From positions 1 to 10,988 of the forward strand of contig JAKACR010000069.1 in NCBI GenBank assembly GCA_021821225.1: a stretch of DNA of 10,988 nucleotides, written 5' to 3'. Of the stretch, positions 1-5,595 are shown piece by piece. The notes beneath the pieces are model-generated. The model did not search any database. It saw nothing but the letters and a program-made list of their open reading frames with translations, and was not told the DNA's origin. Numbering within the stretch: the first letter of the stretch is position 1; each line of letters begins with the position of its first letter. This DNA comes from Bacillota bacterium. GTDB lineage: Bacteria; Bacillota; Bacilli; Alicyclobacillales; SLC66. The position numbers were made by a program, and so were the translations under genes.

Positions 1-211
1 AGGCGTTCATCCGGAACGCATGACCCCGTGGCCACAATTCGCACATCGCGCAACATCAATTTAGTATCAACTCCTAATAGCAGATCACAAATGCATGGTC
101 CATTGTACACGTTCGCGCAAGCTTTTAGAAGAGTGTGTCCGAAGGCGGATTCCGAAACATCCATGGTCTGACGGCCACTGCCGCCGCGGGGATTAAACTA
201 CATCGAACCAG
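1..211. other. Non-coding left edge, no recognised gene
   Basis: No convincing gene is seen. The plus-strand frame starting at base 1 is open up to a TGA at 166-168, but it has no visible start and its translation resembles nothing I know, so it may be chance or the tail of a decayed gene. Composition is mixed, between the AT-rich transporter gene to the right and the GC-rich rest of the window. I see no convincing -35/-10 pair for the transporter here. Confidence 0.4.
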
Positions 212-213
212 AT

Positions 214-218
214 GGGAG
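214..218 (+). promoter_or_regulatory. Shine-Dalgarno deciding the transporter start
   Basis: GGGAG lies five bases before the ATG at 224. The earlier in-frame ATG at 212 has no comparable purine-rich site, so this element moves the start four codons downstream. Confidence 0.6.
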
Positions 219-223
219 TATAT

Positions 224-976
224 ATGTCAATCGAATTGATTCTTGCGGTATTTTTTGTAGTCTTCCTGGGAGCTCTGACACGAACTGCGTTTGGTTTCGG
301 AGAAGCTGTGGTAAGTATGCCACTACTTACATTGCTGCCTGTCAATTTGCACACTTCCGTATCATTAATGGGACTTGTCGGAATTACTGTAGCCCTATTT
401 TCTGCGACAACTGGTTGGCGGTATATCAATCGCAAGGAACTTATTCCACTGGTTTTTTCCGCTCTTGCTGGAGTCCCTATTGGATTGGTGATGATTATTT
501 TTATTCTGGCAAAAGTCATGTATGGTTTACTTGGCATTTCACTTATCGCATATGGGGGATACTCCTTGTATACACAACTTATATCTTCCAATGAAATTAA
601 TGAGGGGATACAGAATCCAGTCTGGGGCTTGTTATTTGGTTTTATCTCCGGTGTATTAGGCAGCGCCTATAACTTTACCGGTGTTCCAATTGCAGTTTAC
701 GGCTCATTGCGTGGATGGCATCCCCAAACCTTTCGCGGCACAATGCAAGCTTATTTTCTCCTATCAGGTACACTGATCGTTGCCGGGCAGGGAATGAGTG
801 GCATGTGGAATGCCAACGTGTTTACTCTTTACCTCTTTTCCCTTCCAGCCATTGTTGCAGCGATCATAGTCGGTACGATACTTCATCGGAAAATCCCAAC
901 GGCTAATTTTCAGCGCTACGTATTTCTTCTAATAGCCACTCTTGGGGCTGTACTGCTCGTCAAATCAATTATCTGA
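224..976 (+). CDS. TauE/SafE (TSUP) family membrane transporter
   Basis: A 250-residue, almost wholly hydrophobic protein with about seven to eight membrane segments in two halves. The first half carries GFGEAVVSMPLL (residues 23-34), the second GFISGVLGSAYNFTGVPIAV (139-158). This paired glycine/proline-rich pattern is typical of TSUP permeases, which export sulfite, sulfoacetate or related organosulfur anions; the substrate cannot be read from sequence. Start: an in-frame ATG at 212 exists, but GGGAG at 214-218 sits five bases before the ATG at 224, so 224 is preferred. The gene is far more AT-rich than its neighbours: bases 541-600 are 20/60 GC, against 43/60 for bases 1981-2040 in the next gene. 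No partner regulator or sulfur-metabolism gene is present. Probably horizontally acquired. Confidence 0.85.
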   Translation: MSIELILAVFFVVFLGALTRTAFGFGEAVVSMPLLTLLPVNLHTSVSLMGLVGITVALFSATTGWRYINRKELIPLVFSALAGVPIGLVMIIFILAKVMYGLLGISLIAYGGYSLYTQLISSNEINEGIQNPVWGLLFGFISGVLGSAYNFTGVPIAVYGSLRGWHPQTFRGTMQAYFLLSGTLIVAGQGMSGMWNANVFTLYLFSLPAIVAAIIVGTILHRKIPTANFQRYVFLLIATLGAVLLVKSII

Positions 977-977
977 T

Positions 978-1014
978 CGGCAGGGGATCGAACCGCTGGG
1001 AGCTGATGCTCTCC
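978..1014 (-). other. tRNA-like fragment (relic or chance)
   Basis: Read on the minus strand, this stretch has GGAGAGCATCAGCT, which resembles the D-arm end and anticodon stem of bacterial tRNAs (Ala/Val type). Two bases later comes CAGCGGTTCGATCCC, which resembles a T-arm with the TTCGATC loop. The anticodon loop and variable region expected between them are missing. The T-stem cannot pair fully, because two of its five pairs mismatch. It is therefore not a functional tRNA; it may be a deleted tRNA remnant, for example of an integration site. It begins two bases after the transporter stop and runs into the truncated epimerase frame. Confidence 0.3.
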
Positions 1015-1086
1015 GCCGGCGGCAAGTCGCCACGCCAATTGATACCCGACAAATCTGTTTCCGCCGATAATGAGAATACGTCTCAT
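1012..1086 (-). pseudogene. Truncated NAD-dependent epimerase, N-terminus only
   Basis: From the ATG at 1086 on the minus strand the frame reads MRRILIIGGNRFVG followed by YQLAWRLAAGG. This is the first beta-strand, the glycine-rich nucleotide loop (GGNRFVG) and the first helix of a Rossmann-fold NAD-dependent epimerase/dehydratase. A GAGGAG Shine-Dalgarno lies eight bases upstream at 1095-1100, so this was the real gene start. After about residue 25 the expected second strand is absent and the frame runs into tRNA-like sequence and then antisense to the transporter gene. The gene is therefore cut off by a rearrangement. Its original substrate cannot be inferred. Confidence 0.7.
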
Positions 1087-1122
1087 GCCGTCGACTCCTC
1101 GTACATGAGTATTCAGTCCAGT

Positions 1123-1152
1123 TTGGCGTTTTGCGGCAGATCGAATTATATT
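1123..1152 (+). promoter_or_regulatory. Possible promoter for the menC-like gene
   Basis: TTGGCG (1123-1128) and TATATT (1147-1152) are separated by 18 bases, giving four and five consensus matches to the housekeeping -35 and -10. On the opposite strand ATTATA (1145-1150) reads TATAAT and could have served the truncated epimerase, though no good -35 accompanies it. This AT-rich patch looks like the original divergent promoter region. Confidence 0.35.
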
Positions 1153-1202
1153 TGAGGATATGAATTTTAAGGAAAGAGGAAAGTGGACGGGGGGCGACGA
1201 CC

Positions 1203-2318
1203 ATGAAAATCCGCCGCGTGACACTGCAACGGCTGCGCCTGCCGCTTCGCGTTCCGTTTGTCACAAGCTACGGCGCGAATGCGTACAAGGACTGCCTGCT
1301 GGTCACCGTCGACACGGCGAATGTGCGCGGGTACGGCGAATGCAGCGCGTTTGCCGCTCCGCTGTACTTGGAGGAGACGACCGGGACAGCGTGGCATGTC
1401 CTGCGCGATTTCTTCATTCCCGCGCTGTTTCACGCGCCGCTGTCCGGTCCGCCGGATGTACGCGACATCCTGCGCCCGTTTCGTGGGCATCCCATGGCGA
1501 AGGCGGCGCTGGAAGCCGCGGTGTGGGACGCATTCGCCAAGGAGCGCGGCGAATCGCTGGCCAAGGCGCTCGGTGCACCGGATGCGCCGGAGATCGCGGT
1601 GGGAGTCAGCCTGGGTTTGCAGGCGGATGAGGAAGCGCTGAACAGGCTGATTGAGGAGGGGCTGCGCGCTGGGTACAGGCGCATCAAGATCAAGATTGCG
1701 CCCGGCCGGGACAGCGAGGTTGTGCGGGCGGTACGCGAGGCGCACGGAGCGATTGAACTGGCGGTTGACGCCAACGCGGCCTATCGGCTGTCGGACGGAG
1801 GGGTCCTGCGGGCGCTGGACGAACATCACCTCGTCATGATCGAGCAACCGCTTGCGCCGGACGACCTGGTCGATCACGCGGCATTGCAGACGCAACTGAA
1901 AACGCCGCTGTGCCTGGATGAGAGTGTGAAGTCGAGCGACGACGGGCGCAAGGCGGCGCAGATCGACGCCTGCCGCATCGTCAATATCAAGGCGGCGCGG
2001 GTGGGCGGACTGGCCGAGGCGCGGGACCTGCAGGCCGTCTGCGCGGGCCGCCGGCTTCACGCCTGGTGCGGCGGCATGCTGGAAACGGGCGTCGGACGCC
2101 TGGCCAATCTGGCTCTAGCGGCCCTGCCCGGCTTCACAATGCCGGCCGATCTGGCGCCGAGCGATCACTATTTTGCCGAAGACATCATAGAGCCGGCGGT
2201 GCAGTTTGCCCGCCCCGGATTTATTGCCGTGCCGCGCGGGCCCGGCATTGGCGCGGAGGTGCGCACGGCTCTCGTGGCGCGCTTGGCGCAGGAGACGCAG
2301 GTGTTTCAGCCGGATTGA
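1203..2318 (+). CDS. menC: o-Succinylbenzoate synthase / N-succinylamino acid racemase (enolase superfamily)
   Basis: A 371-residue cytoplasmic enzyme of the muconate-lactonizing subgroup. MenC dehydrates SHCHC to o-succinylbenzoate in menaquinone synthesis; close relatives racemise N-acyl/N-succinyl amino acids. The N-terminal capping domain includes GYGECSAFAAPLY (43-55). The barrel carries the KxK pair at 162/164 (IKIKIAPG), metal ligands Asp189 (VDAN), Glu214 (IEQP) and Asp239 (LDES), second catalytic Lys263 (VNIK), and CGGMLETG (289-296). All catalytic residues are present and the length is normal. The ATG at 1203 begins a standard N-terminus; a G-run at 1189-1194 is the nearest ribosome-binding candidate. 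No other menaquinone gene is in the window, so MenC, racemase or dual activity cannot be separated. The gene ends 12 bases before a convergent small ORF. Confidence 0.88.
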   Translation: MKIRRVTLQRLRLPLRVPFVTSYGANAYKDCLLVTVDTANVRGYGECSAFAAPLYLEETTGTAWHVLRDFFIPALFHAPLSGPPDVRDILRPFRGHPMAKAALEAAVWDAFAKERGESLAKALGAPDAPEIAVGVSLGLQADEEALNRLIEEGLRAGYRRIKIKIAPGRDSEVVRAVREAHGAIELAVDANAAYRLSDGGVLRALDEHHLVMIEQPLAPDDLVDHAALQTQLKTPLCLDESVKSSDDGRKAAQIDACRIVNIKAARVGGLAEARDLQAVCAGRRLHAWCGGMLETGVGRLANLALAALPGFTMPADLAPSDHYFAEDIIEPAVQFARPGFIAVPRGPGIGAEVRTALVARLAQETQVFQPD

Positions 2319-2323
2319 TGCCC

Positions 2324-2341
2324 AGCGCGGTCAGCGCTTTT
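2324..2341 (+). terminator. Weak hairpin after menC
   Basis: AGCGC (2324-2328) and GCGCT (2334-2338) form a five-pair GC stem with a five-base loop, followed by TTT. It lies just after the menC stop. The stem is short and the T-run brief, and it overlaps the 3' end of the minus-strand small ORF, so termination activity is uncertain. Confidence 0.25.
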
Positions 2342-2513
2342 GCCTTCCCGGATTCAGCACACCGTTTTGCGCCTGCTGTGAGCGAATCGCTTCGGCGTCC
2401 GGACCGTCGAGCCTGTCGGTGCGGAGCGCCGCAGGCAGTTCATTGGCGCGATGGGTGTTGCGTGGATCGGTTCCGAGCCGTTCTTCCTGTTCGTTCGCGG
2501 GTTGTTCGCGCAT
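2331..2513 (-). CDS. Small hydrophilic protein of unknown function (60 aa)
   Basis: A 60-residue ORF beginning MREQPANEQEERLGTDPR, very rich in Arg, Glu, Asp, Gln, Asn and Ala. It has no membrane segment, no cysteine and no recognisable fold. The ATG at 2513 is preceded by AGAGGG (minus strand, 2521-2526) at seven-base spacing, which supports real translation. A longer open frame upstream runs through the palindromic element and is not needed. It lies downstream of the YheC/YheD-type gene on the same strand, separated by that palindrome, and converges with menC. Small disordered polar proteins are common among spore proteins, so a spore role is possible by context only. I do not recognise a family. 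Confidence 0.5.
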   Translation of the reverse strand: MREQPANEQEERLGTDPRNTHRANELPAALRTDRLDGPDAEAIRSQQAQNGVLNPGRQKR

Positions 2514-2570
2514 CGTGACGCCCTCTTTCCTCAATTGACTGTCTGTGAACCGTCTGTCGTCATTTGTCCG

Positions 2571-2692
2571 GGGGACATGTGATAACCCAAAATTCGGCAG
2601 GCGCACTACGATGCATGTAATGTTTGACTGAATCCTCAAACACTGCATGTAGGATTGGGGCGCCTGCTGTGCGGACTTTATCACATGTCCCC
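2571..2692. repeat. 122-bp imperfect palindrome between genes
   Basis: The outer arms are a perfect 15-bp inverted repeat, GGGGACATGTGATAA (2571-2585) and its complement (2678-2692). Inside are a second matching pair, GCAGGCGC (2597-2604) with GCGCCTGC (2660-2667), and a central stem TGTTTGA (2621-2627) with TCAAACA (2636-2642) around an eight-base loop. Arm segments between these blocks are also related, with small insertions (CTACGATGCA in one arm, CTACATGCA in the other). It starts ten bases after the YheC/YheD-type stop. It could be a non-autonomous palindromic mobile element (MITE-like) or a large cruciform/terminator hairpin. There is no internal coding capacity. Confidence 0.75.
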
Positions 2693-2702
2693 TGGAACAT
2701 CA

Positions 2703-3494
2703 TTAGTTTGACCGCCGTGCGGCCGGATATGTGCGGCGGCCATGTGATTGCGCGCGCTGGTAGCGCTGCAGCCACTTTGCCCGGCGGTGCATGACTGGGT
2801 CGATTTTTTGCAGGATATTTAGATTGGGCTGTGTATTGACCTCAATGACCCAAATCTTTTGCTGTTCGTCGAGTCCCAGGTCGATGCCGTACACACTGTT
2901 GCGAAATTGGCCGCCAAGCGTTTCCCCGATGTGTTCGGACACCTGGTAAAGCTCCCGGCGCACCTGTTCGCGGGCGCTTTTCTCCGGCATGATTTCCGAC
3001 AGATAGCGGTGCAGCGGCAGGGCGACGCCGCCTTGTTTGACGTTGGTGACAAAGCGGGCGGCCGGGGCGATCTTGCAGAATGTTCCGGACACTTCAAAGC
3101 GGCCGTCCGGTCGGCGTTGGATGATGGTGCGGATGTCCACCGGACGGCCGTTCAGGCGCGCAAGGTGGATGTAGCGCTGCACGAGGCACGGTTTGCGGGC
3201 GATCCACGGGGGCAGCGTCTGTTCAATCTGCCGGAAATGATCCACATGAATCCGGGTTTCTCCCTGTTCGATCGTATAACCGTGCGGTTTGCGGCAGATT
3301 CTGCACACACGGTGGCCGCCCTCGCTCCATTCCGGCTTGATGATGACACAGCCAAAATTCTGCAGGTACGCGGCGGCGGTGGCGGATGTGTACGGATTGG
3401 TGTCCGGCAGGTGGGGGACCAGCCGTTCATTTTTGCGCAGAATGTTGTGTTTGGTCCACTTGCTGGTCGGGATTCGCCCGGCGAACGATGTCAT
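2703..3494 (-). CDS. YheC/YheD-type ATP-grasp protein, short form
   Basis: A 263-residue ATP-grasp enzyme related to the endospore coat-associated YheC/YheD proteins of Bacillus. Such enzymes join a carboxylate to an amine or thiol using ATP; no substrate is assigned for this family. Visible are the ATP-binding lysine in VIIKPEW (50-56), VQRYIHLARLNGRPVDIRTI (105-124), the acidic YGIDLGLDE (202-210) and the metal-binding WVIEVNTQPNL (215-225). It lacks the N-terminal half of the roughly 360-450 residue members, but the opening SKWTKHNILRKN (11-22) matches other short versions, so it is probably complete. The lid loop is unusual: a glycine-poor SEGGHRVCRIC with a CxxC at 64-67. The ATG at 3494 has AAAGAGTG upstream and follows the kinase stop by 14 bases, so the two are co-transcribed. 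Confidence 0.8.
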   Translation of the reverse strand: MTSFAGRIPTSKWTKHNILRKNERLVPHLPDTNPYTSATAAAYLQNFGCVIIKPEWSEGGHRVCRICRKPHGYTIEQGETRIHVDHFRQIEQTLPPWIARKPCLVQRYIHLARLNGRPVDIRTIIQRRPDGRFEVSGTFCKIAPAARFVTNVKQGGVALPLHRYLSEIMPEKSAREQVRRELYQVSEHIGETLGGQFRNSVYGIDLGLDEQQKIWVIEVNTQPNLNILQKIDPVMHRRAKWLQRYQRAQSHGRRTYPAARRSN

Positions 3495-3508
3495 GCCGAA
3501 TCACTCTT

Positions 3509-4294
3509 TCAGTGGACAGACTCTTTGCGCCCCTGGAATTTCAGCCATCTGTCCAGCATATGAGGGAGTTGGCGCTGCCGGTACAGAACCATGCGCAAAA
3601 CCTCACGCTTGACGCGGTCGGAATAGGATGGGTCGGGGACGGCGGCGATCGCGTCCTGGATATAGGAGCGCGGCACCCGCCGGATCCGTTCGGCCATGTC
3701 GAACAGCGCGGATCGCGTGGCCAGGCGCCGCCATCCGCGCGGGATGTGATAAAAGCGCCAGATCTGCGACCAGTGGACGGCTTCCGCTCCGTGCATGTCC
3801 CACTTGCGGGGAGAGCCGTAGAGGGCGTAGGCGTGATCAATCAGATACCAGTGGTAGAGCCCGTCCGCCCCCTTGTAGAGAATGATGTTGTGGCCCGATC
3901 CGCGATCGATGTTGGTCAGCCAGGTGTCGAACGCGATCGTTCCGACCAACCGGCTCATCTTGTGGACCCTGTCGGTCGCGCGCAAACGCGCTGGTCCGGG
4001 CAGCGTGCTCCAGTCGAGCAGCCGCACACCTTCGTGCGGCAGGGACACAATGCCGAAAAGCTCCGCATCCTGATGCCTGATGTGCGCCACTTCCACTTGC
4101 GCGCTGGCCAGTCCGACCGCGTTTGCCATGTGCTTGGCGAGCCATTCGTTGCCGACAAGCGGCCCGGCGTAATACCACTGGTTGCTGTAAGCGAATTTGA
4201 AAAAACCCGCTTGCCCGTCCTTGCTGCGCACCTTCCAGACCTGGCCCTGCGGCTTGCATTTCCATTGTTCCACGATTCGCCACGTATGACCCAT
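3509..4294 (-). CDS. HipA-fold protein kinase-like protein
   Basis: A 261-residue protein of the HipA/PI3-4-kinase-like fold. Visible are a candidate nucleotide-binding lysine in GFFKFAYSNQW (30-40, Lys33), NEWLAKHMANAVGL (49-62, a helix with Glu50), the catalytic-loop-like FDTWLTNIDRGSGHNIIL (122-139; Asp130, Asn136) and the metal-binding-like YLIDHAYAL (150-158; Asp153). Members of this solitary Firmicute group lack the HipB antitoxin partner, and none is encoded here. It sits 47 bases after a glycosyltransferase and 14 before an ATP-grasp gene, which suggests a role in modifying a spore envelope component, analogous in concept to CotH/CotS. That role is inferred. The start is fixed by a textbook Shine-Dalgarno at 4300-4307; the frame stays open upstream, but there it overlaps the glycosyltransferase. 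Confidence 0.8.
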   Translation of the reverse strand: MGHTWRIVEQWKCKPQGQVWKVRSKDGQAGFFKFAYSNQWYYAGPLVGNEWLAKHMANAVGLASAQVEVAHIRHQDAELFGIVSLPHEGVRLLDWSTLPGPARLRATDRVHKMSRLVGTIAFDTWLTNIDRGSGHNIILYKGADGLYHWYLIDHAYALYGSPRKWDMHGAEAVHWSQIWRFYHIPRGWRRLATRSALFDMAERIRRVPRSYIQDAIAAVPDPSYSDRVKREVLRMVLYRQRQLPHMLDRWLKFQGRKESVH

Positions 4295-4299
4295 GTCTA

Positions 4300-4307
4300 C
4301 ACCTCCT
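4300..4307 (-). promoter_or_regulatory. Strong Shine-Dalgarno fixing the kinase start
   Basis: AGGAGGTG on the minus strand, five bases before the ATG at 4294. It rules out the much longer upstream open frame as part of the protein. Confidence 0.85.
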
Positions 4308-4341
4308 GAACCGAACCGGCGAATGCAGTCGCATGTCCCGT

Positions 4342-5472
4342 TCAAAGGTTGACGGGGGGGCTTGTGCCTTTTGCGCAAGCCAGGAGCAGGCGCTCGTAGC
4401 GAATGACGGAGCGGCTCCAACGGTAGCGTTCTGAGCGGATGTGGGCGCGGCGGCGGCGGAGTTCGACATCCTCCGGCCGGGCGCATACGCGCCGCAGGGC
4501 GTTCGCAATGGCGTGCGGAGCGGGGAAATCGATGACCGTCGCCGCCTGATGATCGACGAAATCGCGCAGCCCGCCTGCGCGCGTCGCCACAAGCGGCGTG
4601 CCTGTCGCCATCGCTTCCAGCGCAACAAGACCGAATGATTCGCGCCGGCTGGGCAGGATGACCCCGTTGTACTCCGGCATCAGTCGCAGCAATTCCGCGT
4701 GCGGGGTCGGCCCGAGTACGCGCACGGCCTGATGGAGATTGTTCCTGTGAACGAGTTTTTGCAAGGATTGCAGATAGCTCCGGCGGCCACCGCCCCGGAT
4801 GTCCAGGCGTAGGCGACAGCCTCTTTTCCTGACGATGGCGACGGCCTGGATGAGTTCCGCCACACCCTTGGACCGAACCACGCGCCCGGCGTACAAGAAG
4901 CGCCGGTTGTGGCGCGGGGACGCCAGCGCGTGGCCGTCCACTCCGTTCGGGATCACGTACGATCGCGTCCGGAAGTCGCGCAATGTGCGTTCCACCATGC
5001 GCGCCTGCCAGCGGCTCGGCGAGACGACAGCGTACGCGCCGTTCATCAGTCGGCGCTGGCGCATTTCCATCTGTCTTGCGGCGGGCCGGATAGAATGCTC
5101 GGAGGCGACCAGCGAGTGGCATGTGTAGATGTACGGGCAACCATACTGCGCTTGCAACCGGCGTGCGAGCTGGTCGGCCTGCACGCTGTGCACATGGATG
5201 ATGTGAGGCGGCGGGATGTGCTCGCGCAGATACATCGCGGTTTCCTTCGCGTACGCATGGGCGGCGCGGGAATAGTAGGCCGAGCCTGCAGGAAAGCGGA
5301 AAATACGGACGCCGTTCATCATGCGTTCCTCTACGGCGGCGGTGCGTCCGCGGGTGACGACGATGATGTCGTGCCCGCGCGCGGCCAGGCGCTGCGCCAA
5401 CTTTGTCGCGACGATGCCGAGTCCGCCGATGATCTGTGGTTCGTACTCATTGGTCAACACGACGATACGCAC
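4342..5472 (-). CDS. Glycosyltransferase family 4 (GT-B fold)
   Basis: A 376-residue retaining GT-B glycosyltransferase. The N-terminal domain has VLTNEYEPQIIGGLGIVATK (5-24), with the Gly-Gly acceptor loop, and IIHVHSVQADQLARRL (91-106). The C-terminal nucleotide-sugar domain has YVIPNGVD (172-179), FLYAGRVVRSKGVAEL (192-207) and the E-x7-E motif ESFGLVALE (278-286), followed by AMATGTPLVATRAGG. Length and motifs are complete. The GTG at 5472 is chosen because GGAAGGAG (5481-5488) lies eight bases upstream and the protein then opens directly with the first beta-strand; the upstream frame looks unstructured. It is the first gene of the minus-strand operon with the kinase and ATP-grasp genes, and divergent from another GT4 gene. 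It probably glycosylates a spore coat or cell-surface component; donor and acceptor are unknown. Confidence 0.88.
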   Translation of the reverse strand: MRIVVLTNEYEPQIIGGLGIVATKLAQRLAARGHDIIVVTRGRTAAVEERMMNGVRIFRFPAGSAYYSRAAHAYAKETAMYLREHIPPPHIIHVHSVQADQLARRLQAQYGCPYIYTCHSLVASEHSIRPAARQMEMRQRRLMNGAYAVVSPSRWQARMVERTLRDFRTRSYVIPNGVDGHALASPRHNRRFLYAGRVVRSKGVAELIQAVAIVRKRGCRLRLDIRGGGRRSYLQSLQKLVHRNNLHQAVRVLGPTPHAELLRLMPEYNGVILPSRRESFGLVALEAMATGTPLVATRAGGLRDFVDHQAATVIDFPAPHAIANALRRVCARPEDVELRRRRAHIRSERYRWSRSVIRYERLLLACAKGTSPPVNL

Positions 5473-5595
5473 ACGGCAAACTCCTTCCTGTTGCCAAAGC
5501 GGTCTGCGCGGCCTTTTTTGTTGTCCCTTGGAAGTGCGTGAGACTCGCGGCGCTTCATATGCTGAATCATAGACCTGCTGCGGGGAGTCGATGGC
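5473..5595. promoter_or_regulatory. Divergent intergenic region between two glycosyltransferase genes
   Basis: These 123 bases separate the two divergent GT4 starts and must hold both promoters if each is expressed independently. I see a palindromic CATATG at 5556-5561 and a poly-T stretch at 5514-5519. There is no housekeeping promoter of good quality and no clear sigma-E or sigma-K match with correct spacing on either strand. Confidence 0.35.
5481..5488 (-). promoter_or_regulatory. Shine-Dalgarno for the GTG start at 5472
   Basis: GGAAGGAG on the minus strand, eight bases before GTG. It decides this start over the 60-codon upstream extension of the frame. Confidence 0.75.

Noticed and set aside
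978..1014. Functional tRNA gene
   Set aside because: There is no acceptor stem or anticodon loop, and the T-stem has mismatches.
3509..4294. HipBA toxin-antitoxin module
   Set aside because: No HipB-like helix-turn-helix gene lies next to the kinase; the neighbours are a glycosyltransferase and an ATP-grasp gene in one operon.
4295..5140. Upstream extension of the kinase frame to a 543-residue protein
   Set aside because: It overlaps the glycosyltransferase gene in another frame, its sequence is arginine/proline-rich shadow text, and the strong Shine-Dalgarno at 4300-4307 fixes the real start at 4294.
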